Shown here one piece after another: positions 5,966-12,801 of a DNA stretch of 12,801 nucleotides (positions within the stretch are counted from its first letter, which is position 1; each line of letters opens with the position of its first letter). A program made the translations under genes and the position numbers. The notes beneath the pieces were generated by a model. It had not been told where the DNA came from. It searched no databases and saw only the letters and a program-made list of their open reading frames with translations. The stretch lies in NCBI GenBank assembly GCA_018883665.1, contig JAHLFU010000046.1, forward strand, positions 1 through 12,801. Direction: 5' to 3'. This DNA is from Paraprevotella stercoravium. Lineage in GTDB: Bacteria > Bacteroidota > Bacteroidia > Bacteroidales > Bacteroidaceae.

Positions 5966-8884
5966 CTAAAACTTGTACTCCACCCCAATATTGAGTCCCA
6001 GTGTTTCAGAGAAACGATTCTGATACATCCAGAAGTTTTCATTCAGCCTGCCGAAACGGAACAGATTCTGCGGCTCTACATACAAGCCCCATTGAGGCAG
6101 AAAACGGTATCCAGCCCGTACTGCCAGTTTGATACCGGGAACTCCGGTTACCGGCTTGTAGTCTCCGTTCAGAGCATCTTTCGAGAAAGAATAGGTCAAA
6201 CCGGCAATTGCCTCCAGTTGCCATTTGCTCTCAGGACTATACCCGCAGAACCAGTTTTTCAGCGAGAAAAGATAGTCTGCCGAAAGCGTTGTCACCGGAG
6301 TCTTGACTCCTGCATCATACTGTCCGTAATCCAGAACCAGACGGGCACCGGAAAGCGGAGTAAACCGACGTCCGACTCCCACCCCAAAGCGATGGTCCAA
6401 ACCGGCTCTGTTCTGTAACTTGAAAGGAAGAGATACAGAATACTCACCCTGCACAAAATTTTCCGGGATGAAATGTTCTCGGGTTTGGCGGTAGTTGTCC
6501 ATTCCGCGGTTCTGGAATTCTACTCCGGCTTCCAGTTCAAACATGTTATTCTTGTAACGCACGGTATGTACAGCATGTGACTGTTCGGTAAACTGTTTGT
6601 CATAATGATAGAACAGCTGCTGGAATCTTGGCTCGACAAAAATCCCCCAATACGGATTAATGTTCCACTTCACTTGTGTACTGAATGCGTAACCGTTCAT
6701 TCCTGTAATATTCTTCAGATTATAAGAGCTGTTGTTACGAACCACTCCGGTAACCCAACCACCAATCAGGTTCACATCAACCGGAGCCACCTCTTCCGTT
6801 TTCCAGAAGTCAGCCAGCGCCAGCATTCCTTCCAGACGTGCTCCTACATACTGTGTATGTTCTTTCTGTGGATCTGCCTGTTTCGGATACTCACGCCCGT
6901 CGAAGGTATAGGTACCAAATCCGGTCAGGCGTAGTCCGAGGAAATTAAACCATTTACCCAAAGACAGCGAGGCTGTGGCTCCCGGCCGGACAGAAACAGG
7001 AGCAGAAATCTTGTTCATGCCTGCGGCTGCACGGACAAAGAGTCCATCGGCGAAGTCCTTACGCGCAGACTCACCGAAAGTTCCGTTGAATTCCTCAAAA
7101 CGGTAACGCAAACCTAAATGCGCATCAGCTATGGCTCTCAGATTACGGATTTGCTTGGCTCCGGCAAACACATCGTCCCGATAGATTTTCATACCGGGTT
7201 CCAAAACAAGGTCTACGTGCCGCCCCAGCTTCACACCTGTCTGCAAAGCCAGATGCCCGCCAATCGCATCCGCTTCATACATGGCGTTATGCAGATAATT
7301 GGCACCCAAAAGCAAGCTGAAGTCCATCTTTCTTTCAGGATTATATCCCATCAAGGTATTCAACAGATCCAGTTGATAGTCCAAGCCCACAAAAACCGGA
7401 TAAGCTGCAGTCGTACCGTTGTTTGACTTGAGTTTGCTGGTTCCTAAAGAAAAACGCAATGCCGACTGTGGTGTGAACTGACGTCCGAAAGTCCATTGTC
7501 CGCTTGCACCAATGTTATTGGAGATAACAGACGGAGTAAAGGCCTGCAGACCTTCAGTAACTCCACCGGAAAGTTCTGTAAACCAATAAGGACGGAAATC
7601 TTTTCCATATTGTTCCTTTAATGCACGGAAGTCCGTTTCCCGTCGTCTGATTTCCAGACCAAGAGCTACAGATATATTGTTTTGCGTGATCCGCTGTTCC
7701 GCACCACTGTTTAATGTGCGATCAAATTGAGGACGGTGATAGCGTGCTTCCAGAAGCAAACCTACCTGAGGCTTCGGATAATAAACCAGATTTCCTCCGA
7801 CAGTCGGTCCCTGAAACCAGTTGATACGATCCTTGTAGGCCGGATTGGAACGATAACCAACCGCTCCCATTTCCCATCCCAGAAAACCATTCACCTCTAC
7901 ACGCGGCTGAAAGTTCAACGGATTAAACAAACGGTTCAGATTCAGCATAAGATCTGCCCGACCTCCCAGATAACCGTAAACACGGTCATATTTGTTCTCA
8001 TCGTTATGCCAGGCTTGCGTAAACAAACCTAATCTTCCTCCAAGTATGCCATACCATTTGCCCAGATTGACAAAAGCTGTTCCCCCTTTCGCAGGAGAGC
8101 CGTTTCCTTTGAGAAACGATGCCTGAAGCCCGGCTCCTATACCTCCCTGGATAAAAACCTGATCCATCCAGTTCTGATTTTTGTATCCCTGCTTAAACAA
8201 AGGATGAGCGGTAAAATTATAGAGAGCTCCGATTTCCAAACGAGGGGACCAGGCCAACATACTGTTTCTTAAGGACGTTTTGTTATCCGCAGAAGGATAA
8301 AGCATCATGGTGGGCTCGGCATACAAAGACAAGCGTTCGCCTGCACGATAACGCAGATGTAACCCCGTTTGAAAATGAGGCATATAACGATGCACGCCAT
8401 TTGGAATATACGTCAGTCCCAAACCGGCTACCGTATGCACGCTTCCCAATCTTCCGGGATGATACCCCATCAGATAGGAAGTGATATCAAACAGATAGTC
8501 CGCTTTTGCGTCCAACCGGCTGTTGACCATCATACCCGGTCCAGCTTGAGAAATTCCTCTAAAATAAGCCAGAGAAAGACGCAGGCTGTTAAACTTGTCG
8601 AACTGTTTTCCGATACTGAATCCACCGCCCGGAGAAATATTGTGATATGACGACAAGCTTTTCACTCTTGGAGTCTCCAATGCTCCATACACAGAAAAAT
8701 AAATATTGTTCACAAACGATGTATCCACAAAAGCGGAATCCGCCGGTCGATACCGTTTTACACGGATGTAATCCAATACATTTCCATAATCCGGACGGTC
8801 AGCGAGCTGTCCGGAATTCTGTGCCGCCATTTCCTGAAGGCAGCCGGCAAGCAGCATGCCTGCAATTATACTTTTCTTGATCAT
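5966..8884 (-). CDS. Outer-membrane protein with five beta-barrel-like repeats
   Basis: With the start at 8884 this is a 972-residue exported protein. The signal peptide MIKKSIIAGMLL... ends near MAAQ (about 22). A longer reading from 8944 overlaps the upstream gene and places 20 polar residues before the signal peptide, so it is not preferred. The mature chain consists almost wholly of alternating amphipathic strands rich in Gly and aromatics and ends in GVEYKF, the terminal aromatic expected for an outer-membrane barrel. Five homologous units of about 186 residues can be lined up. Each has a G[KR]x[FYW] motif early and a strand of the form (L/V)EPxxxxY late, with Glu at about 190, 379 (as EA), 562, 751 and 936. 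Units 1, 3 and 5 also share DYxxxxxxxxxGYxPE/G. I do not recognise a named family and assign no function. It is the last gene of a four-gene envelope block and is followed by a terminator. Confidence 0.85.
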   Translation of the reverse strand: MIKKSIIAGMLLAGCLQEMAAQNSGQLADRPDYGNVLDYIRVKRYRPADSAFVDTSFVNNIYFSVYGALETPRVKSLSSYHNISPGGGFSIGKQFDKFNSLRLSLAYFRGISQAGPGMMVNSRLDAKADYLFDITSYLMGYHPGRLGSVHTVAGLGLTYIPNGVHRYMPHFQTGLHLRYRAGERLSLYAEPTMMLYPSADNKTSLRNSMLAWSPRLEIGALYNFTAHPLFKQGYKNQNWMDQVFIQGGIGAGLQASFLKGNGSPAKGGTAFVNLGKWYGILGGRLGLFTQAWHNDENKYDRVYGYLGGRADLMLNLNRLFNPLNFQPRVEVNGFLGWEMGAVGYRSNPAYKDRINWFQGPTVGGNLVYYPKPQVGLLLEARYHRPQFDRTLNSGAEQRITQNNISVALGLEIRRRETDFRALKEQYGKDFRPYWFTELSGGVTEGLQAFTPSVISNNIGASGQWTFGRQFTPQSALRFSLGTSKLKSNNGTTAAYPVFVGLDYQLDLLNTLMGYNPERKMDFSLLLGANYLHNAMYEADAIGGHLALQTGVKLGRHVDLVLEPGMKIYRDDVFAGAKQIRNLRAIADAHLGLRYRFEEFNGTFGESARKDFADGLFVRAAAGMNKISAPVSVRPGATASLSLGKWFNFLGLRLTGFGTYTFDGREYPKQADPQKEHTQYVGARLEGMLALADFWKTEEVAPVDVNLIGGWVTGVVRNNSSYNLKNITGMNGYAFSTQVKWNINPYWGIFVEPRFQQLFYHYDKQFTEQSHAVHTVRYKNNMFELEAGVEFQNRGMDNYRQTREHFIPENFVQGEYSVSLPFKLQNRAGLDHRFGVGVGRRFTPLSGARLVLDYGQYDAGVKTPVTTLSADYLFSLKNWFCGYSPESKWQLEAIAGLTYSFSKDALNGDYKPVTGVPGIKLAVRAGYRFLPQWGLYVEPQNLFRFGRLNENFWMYQNRFSETLGLNIGVEYKF

Positions 8885-8895
8885 ATTTAAGCCAG

Positions 8896-8904
8896 CTCCT
8901 TCTT
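8896..8904 (-). promoter_or_regulatory. Shine-Dalgarno site deciding the repeat-protein start
   Basis: On the minus strand AAGAAGGAG (8904-8896) touches the stop codon of the upstream OmpA-like gene and lies 11 bases before the ATG at 8884. Such a purine-rich site is unusual among the other starts here, which lack one. It supports 8884 over the upstream in-frame ATG codons at 8926 and 8944. Confidence 0.6.
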
Positions 8905-11171
8905 TATTGTTGTTTTTGTGTTTCATATTCTGCGATCGCTTCATCTACTGTTGCCTCCTTCAAACTGCCGTCACGCAAGGCAATATTCAGGAATTTCTCA
9001 TCCATACGGAAACAGGTTACCAGACATTTCACCGCCTCCGGCAGGTCAAAGGACATACTCTGTCCCTGATCCTGACGGTCGGCCAACACCGCCTTCAAAT
9101 ACCAGTAAAGCGGATTCTTGTCAGAAACCTTCTCCAAAGCGTTCTGCGCATAGGCATTGTTCCGGTTGGTTCCCATCATCAGATTCAGAATCACTTCATT
9201 GACCGGCGAAGTTGCCGCTACACGTTTGAACACGTCCGGACGGTTATAAAAAGAGCCGCGCATGCAAAGCGCAAAAGCGATCAGATCCGCATATTTATCG
9301 TTATGTGCCTCTGCCAGAATCTGGGCTGCCACGCTGGCCGACTCATAATCGCGGGCCTTCATACACATGATCAGATAATTGGCAACAACAGCTTCCGGAT
9401 TGACCAGAGTCTCATATCCGTTAAAGTCTCTCTTTACGTAATTCAGTTTCGGGCGCTTGTCTGATACTGATATCGGTGTACGGTCAACCAATGGAGCCAG
9501 CAAATCTACGTCAAAAGTATCCCGATTGATATAGGAAGCTGCCAGCAGACATTCCGGCAATACCCACGCACGTCCGTTCTCATAGGCTTTGGCAGTTGCG
9601 GCACCCCGTTTGTAAAGATCCTCCAGACGCGCCGTATCCTTCACCATCTGGAAGAGATTCCAGTATTCATAAGGCAAGAAAGTATCATGCGCGTTTGCCT
9701 GATATTTCAAAAGAATCTCCGTAGGAGAAAGCGGACGGTTTACAACATACACACAAGTATAGGTCACCTTTCTCATTTTTTCCAGATAAGGTGCCAGTTC
9801 TTCCATCAATCCGCTTTTCTTTACGGCTACAGAATTGGCGTTATGATTTCTGTCTTCCTTCAAAACCTGATTCAGGCGCTGGGCCAGAATTGTATCATAA
9901 GCCATCACCGTATCGGCCAATTCCTTCCAGGAAGTAACACGGGCACCGGATTTCCGCTCATATCCACGCACATTCAGGCGCTGGGCAATGAAGCTCTGCA
10001 AAAAGTCCGTTCGTCTTTGTGCCAGTTTCAGGTTCGAATCATAACTTCCATCGGGAGAAGCCACACCCTCAATAGAAAGTGATTTCAGAACCGCCCCGGA
10101 AGAAATATCACTCAACAGACGGACCAGATTGTCCAACTGATAGACTGTGGAAGAATCCGTCATATCGGGTTCTGCCTTATTGATCAGAAAATTAATCTGT
10201 ATCTCTCCGGGCACCGGACGTTCCTTACGCTCGGCTATCTTTTTATAATCTTCAAAATTCAGATAATAGGGTTTGAACCGGGGCATCTCCATGAAATCCA
10301 TCAACAGGATATTCCGGCAGGTATTCACCATAGCAGTCTTGGAATAATAGATGTTATTGTAATCCATGAAAGCAAAGGAACCGAATACTGCATAATTGCG
10401 GTCCGTGTGTTTTAATTTTATCGTATCGGCATAATTCAGGACAAAAGCGTCCTTACTTAACTTTTTGGCAGGATCTACAAAGATCTGCAAAGTATCTCTG
10501 GACAGATCATATCCCATTCTCCGGTCCTGAGTATGATGATATTCATTTCCCTCCAATACGTAAGGGCGCCCGAATGCCTCGATGGAATCCGTCGTACAGT
10601 CCACCACAAACGGTTGGTAAACGAAACGGGCATTGGTCTTACCATAATGCTCGCCAATGGGGAGGGTCAGTGTAAGCGGAAGCACATTTCCAAAACGTGC
10701 CGTTGCAACCGGAATCACCCGAAGCTCATTGGGAGTTGTGTTAGTGGCCTGCACCACCACTTGTTCCAAAGCCACCGCCCCACGAATATTGAAATTAATC
10801 TGCAGTTGGTTTTTCACTTCACGCAATTCCGACGAGAGACCCACTTTTACCAGAAGCCACCCGTTGGCATATGCCTTTATCTCATAATAGCCGGTATAGG
10901 GATCGGCCTCCACAATATCTATTTCTTTCAAACCATGATAGGTCAGTCCCTGTTTTGCCTGTTCTTCCATCAATTTCAGGGAAGTTTCCGCATCCGATTT
11001 GCTGGCGTATGAAAACACTTCCACCAATTCATCCGTAAAGGGCAGATTGCGTTTGCCCTCCTTATTTGCTTCTACATTCAGAATCTTACCGGAAACCGTT
11101 ATCTGGTTCTGGGCCTGGACGGTATTGACCAATCCAATGACCAGCAACAAAAACATAAAAATCTTTTTCAT
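8904..11171 (-). CDS. Exported OmpA-like protein with helical C-terminal region
   Basis: This 755-residue protein starts with a signal peptide (1-20, ending VQA before Gln). The N-terminal region (about 24-145) is beta-rich and contains a segment suggestive of a carboxypeptidase-regulatory-like fold (YEIKAYANGWLLVKV). The middle (about 320-400) is OmpA C-terminal-like, with INFLINKAEPDM and IEGVASPDGSYDSN...LAQRR. The ligand-binding Asp of classical OmpA domains is replaced by Ser372 (TD becomes AS), while the matching Arg387 is kept. The C-terminal part (about 480-755) is alpha-helical and resembles TPR-like repeats. It probably sits in the periplasm at or near the peptidoglycan and links envelope partners; this is inferred. 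It starts 3 bases after the DUF3575 gene and is followed closely by the repeat barrel gene. DUF3868-type OmpA proteins of fimbrial loci are the nearest analogue I can name. Confidence 0.82.
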   Translation of the reverse strand: MKKIFMFLLLVIGLVNTVQAQNQITVSGKILNVEANKEGKRNLPFTDELVEVFSYASKSDAETSLKLMEEQAKQGLTYHGLKEIDIVEADPYTGYYEIKAYANGWLLVKVGLSSELREVKNQLQINFNIRGAVALEQVVVQATNTTPNELRVIPVATARFGNVLPLTLTLPIGEHYGKTNARFVYQPFVVDCTTDSIEAFGRPYVLEGNEYHHTQDRRMGYDLSRDTLQIFVDPAKKLSKDAFVLNYADTIKLKHTDRNYAVFGSFAFMDYNNIYYSKTAMVNTCRNILLMDFMEMPRFKPYYLNFEDYKKIAERKERPVPGEIQINFLINKAEPDMTDSSTVYQLDNLVRLLSDISSGAVLKSLSIEGVASPDGSYDSNLKLAQRRTDFLQSFIAQRLNVRGYERKSGARVTSWKELADTVMAYDTILAQRLNQVLKEDRNHNANSVAVKKSGLMEELAPYLEKMRKVTYTCVYVVNRPLSPTEILLKYQANAHDTFLPYEYWNLFQMVKDTARLEDLYKRGAATAKAYENGRAWVLPECLLAASYINRDTFDVDLLAPLVDRTPISVSDKRPKLNYVKRDFNGYETLVNPEAVVANYLIMCMKARDYESASVAAQILAEAHNDKYADLIAFALCMRGSFYNRPDVFKRVAATSPVNEVILNLMMGTNRNNAYAQNALEKVSDKNPLYWYLKAVLADRQDQGQSMSFDLPEAVKCLVTCFRMDEKFLNIALRDGSLKEATVDEAIAEYETQKQQ

Positions 11172-11174
11172 AGC

Positions 11175-11723
11175 TTATTTGATAATATATCCTAAGGTTA
11201 TTCCTAAATTTACAGGGATCACACTTAATTTTAAAGGTTCAAATGTATCCGGTTCCTCGGCCCCCATCTCATAAACCTTCCGATGCGCCACGGTCAGTCC
11301 CACTCCGGCAGACAATTCCAGATTCCATCTTTTACCGAGATAAAAAGAATAACCTCCCGTTGCGGCCAGACCGGCATAACTGCCCCTTTGCTCTTTTCCC
11401 TTGATGATAAAACCTTCCTGATCCTGATAGTTTCCTCCCAAAGCGGCCACACCCAGATAGGTGCGCACCAAGGGACGGCCACTAAGCCAGAAACGGTATT
11501 CCGGCATCAGCATCCAGCCGCTAAAAGACTTCTTGTAAAAGCCCGGAAGATAAGAACCGGAGACCACAAAAGAGTGACGCTCACCGGTAACCAGTTCAAA
11601 AGACAGATTGGGCGCACAGACTCCCCAATTCAATAAATTAGTTTTAACGGATAACAATTGTGCCTGCATCCGAACACCAAAAACCGCGAACAAGCACAAT
11701 ACTCCCAATATTCTTCTTTTCAT
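11175..11723 (-). CDS. DUF3575 outer-membrane beta-barrel protein
   Basis: The 182-residue protein has a signal peptide (about 1-21, ending MQA). It then shows the DUF3575 opening SVKTNLLNWGVCAPNLSFEL (25-44), the conserved PEYRFWL (74-80) and further amphipathic strands (GGYSFYLG, WNLELSAGVGL) to the end, consistent with a small OmpA/OmpX-sized barrel. DUF3575 genes are often found beside fimbrillin assembly genes in Bacteroides, but the function is unknown. The start overlaps the upstream stop as TAATG, so translation is probably coupled. The OmpA-like gene begins 3 bases later. Confidence 0.9.
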   Translation of the reverse strand: MKRRILGVLCLFAVFGVRMQAQLLSVKTNLLNWGVCAPNLSFELVTGERHSFVVSGSYLPGFYKKSFSGWMLMPEYRFWLSGRPLVRTYLGVAALGGNYQDQEGFIIKGKEQRGSYAGLAATGGYSFYLGKRWNLELSAGVGLTVAHRKVYEMGAEEPDTFEPLKLSVIPVNLGITLGYIIK

Positions 11724-12568
11724 TATTTTTTCTTTTGCTTCTTGATTCGTAAACTTTCTTTAGCACGTAAAACAGAATCTTGCCGAATACTGTCCTGATA
11801 TTTTTTCTCCAAACGCAACTTCTCTTTTAACAGACGTTCTGTGTGGCGTCTCAATATCTTTTCTTCATTCTGCACGACATATTTCTTACGGACAGAACGC
11901 CACCGGTAAACCAGTCCGATGCGCAAATCCGTCAACATAGGGTAAGGCAAGATACGGGATATCCGTGTACACGTCTTATCATCCTGTTTTACATGGTCTA
12001 CATAAAGAGCCCCCACACTTAAACCCAAGTCCAGATCAATGGCCCGTCCTTTAGGCGTTTCATACAACGGAATATTATATCCTCCCGTTACACCCAGGCT
12101 CAAGGCTTTTCCTTCAAATGAAGGACCCAAAAACTGAAAGGCATATTTGGAATAACTCAAGTAAGGTCCTACATAATAAGCCCGCCACCACGCACTGTTT
12201 TTTTGAGTTCGAGAACGATTGGAAAAAATCTGATATGCCCGAAAATACCGGCGTGCTTCCAGTCTGACATCTGCGGTCTTATAAGTAAATCTAGATGTAA
12301 AATCAGTATTCAAAGGAATATAATTAAACTTAAGTCCCACCCCCAATGACCAGCGATTATACACAGAATCAGAAACATCAAACTCTACCGCCAAGTTTGG
12401 AACAGTAGTCAACCAATCAAAAGTATTGGTACGCAAGCTCCAACGGTCTGGAAATGCGATTGTTTTTTCCTTTGCCTTTTTTTGTTTCCTGGTCGTATAT
12501 ATTTCCTGAGCCTTGACAGGAATACCAGATAGCAGAAACCCTAATAACAGAAACCCTAAAATTCTCAT
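11723..12568 (-). CDS. DUF3575-like barrel protein with charged C-terminal tail
   Basis: This 281-residue protein is the first gene of the envelope block. A signal peptide (1-20, ending VKA before Gln) is followed by a short basic linker (27-35). The barrel-like domain (about 42-223) begins with WSLRTNTFDWLTTVPNLAVEF, the DUF3575-type opening, and includes YVGPYLSYSKY and ALSLGVTGGYNIPLY. The last roughly 58 residues (224-281) form a strongly charged, Lys/Arg-rich segment likely to be a long helix or coiled coil, ending KKQKKK. A tail after the last barrel strand would be expected in the periplasm, where it might bind the peptidoglycan or the OmpA-like partner; this is inference. A promoter of Bacteroidetes type lies just upstream. 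Confidence 0.87.
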   Translation of the reverse strand: MRILGFLLLGFLLSGIPVKAQEIYTTRKQKKAKEKTIAFPDRWSLRTNTFDWLTTVPNLAVEFDVSDSVYNRWSLGVGLKFNYIPLNTDFTSRFTYKTADVRLEARRYFRAYQIFSNRSRTQKNSAWWRAYYVGPYLSYSKYAFQFLGPSFEGKALSLGVTGGYNIPLYETPKGRAIDLDLGLSVGALYVDHVKQDDKTCTRISRILPYPMLTDLRIGLVYRWRSVRKKYVVQNEEKILRRHTERLLKEKLRLEKKYQDSIRQDSVLRAKESLRIKKQKKK

Positions 12569-12593
12569 ATTTTATATATCACTATAATTTCTG

Positions 12594-12629
12594 CAAATAT
12601 AATATCTTTATGATGAGGAAAAATGCAAA
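12594..12629 (-). promoter_or_regulatory. Candidate promoter for the envelope gene block
   Basis: On the minus strand the -7 box TATATTTG (12601-12594) matches TAnnTTTG and lies 25 bases before the first ATG. The nearest TTTG that could be the -33 box is at 12629-12626, giving a spacer of 24 bases, longer than the usual 19-21, so this half is weak. It lies downstream of the rRNA terminator, as an independent promoter should. Confidence 0.55.
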
Positions 12630-12673
12630 ATATGGAAAAACCTTAAAATCGATATCATTTTTCCTTCTTAATA

Positions 12674-12714
12674 CAAAAAAGAATCCCTCCGGAGATTGCT
12701 CTCTGAAGGGATTC
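12674..12714 (-). terminator. Intrinsic terminator of the rRNA operon
   Basis: GAATCCCT (12681-12688) pairs with AGGGATTC (12707-12714). After one mismatch the stem continues with CGGAG (12690-12694) against CTCTG (12701-12705), including one G-U pair, closing a 6-base loop. On the minus strand it is followed by a run of six U. It starts about 14 bases past the 5S 3' end. Confidence 0.9.
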
Positions 12715-12727
12715 ATCCATTTAAAAG

Positions 12728-12801
12728 TGGCGGCTACCTACTCTCCCACGGGTGTGCAGTACCATCGGCGTGAGCAGGCTTAACTTCTCTGTTCGGAATG
12801 G
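12728..12801 (-). rRNA. rrf: 5S ribosomal RNA, 3' part (5' end beyond window)
   Basis: The reverse strand reads CCATTCCGAACAGAGAAG..., then GATGGTACTGC and GTGGGAGAGTAGG, the universally conserved loop B/C and 3' half of 5S rRNA. About 74 bases are present and the 5' part lies beyond the right edge. The exact 3' end (within a few bases of 12728) is estimated. It is the last gene of an rRNA operon transcribed on the minus strand and closed by the hairpin at 12674-12714. Confidence 0.96.

Noticed and set aside
8885..8944. Longer N-terminus for the five-unit barrel protein
   Set aside because: It would put about 20 polar residues before a clear signal peptide and overlap the upstream gene; the ATG at 8884 has a Shine-Dalgarno site.
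8856..9464. Plus-strand open frame of 202 codons starting in a hydrophobic stretch
   Set aside because: The hydrophobic start is the complement of the barrel gene's signal peptide region; the rest is antisense to the OmpA-like gene and has no family features.

Overview
The window comes from a Bacteroidales chromosome, most likely a Bacteroides or Phocaeicola species. Supporting signs are the gene order DUF177-rpmF-fabH-era-der, two promoters of the Bacteroidetes type (-7 TAnnTTTG, one of them with a well-spaced -33 TTTG), mostly AT-rich translation starts without a Shine-Dalgarno sequence, and DUF3575-type outer-membrane proteins. All genes lie on the minus strand, so transcription runs from the right edge to the left edge. 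No insertion sequence, CRISPR array, tRNA or prophage signature was seen. No gene-free stretch exceeds about 160 bases.

Right edge (about 12570-12801): the 3' part of a 5S rRNA gene, then a strong intrinsic terminator that closes the rRNA operon, then a promoter for the next unit.

Envelope block (5966-12568): four tightly packed genes. They encode a DUF3575-like barrel protein with a charged C-terminal tail, a second DUF3575 barrel protein (TAATG overlap), a 755-residue exported protein with an OmpA-like domain and a helical C-terminus (3-bp gap), and a roughly 972-residue outer-membrane protein made of five repeats of about 186 residues. A terminator follows. DUF3575 and OmpA-like genes of this type often accompany fimbrillin loci in Bacteroides, but no fimbrillin is visible here. 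This is the least explained and most interesting part of the window.

Signalling (4675-5850): a membrane-bound sensor histidine kinase with no response regulator beside it.

Housekeeping block (68-4611): DUF177/YceD protein, ribosomal protein L32 (rpmF), FabH, Era, Der and a small lipoprotein. This couples ribosome components and ribosome-assembly GTPases to the initiation of fatty-acid synthesis. A well-formed promoter sits almost on the DUF177 start codon. Intrinsic terminators lie directly before the start codons of both fabH and era, which suggests that expression is stepped down along the block by partial termination. A large hairpin at the left edge probably ends the unit.
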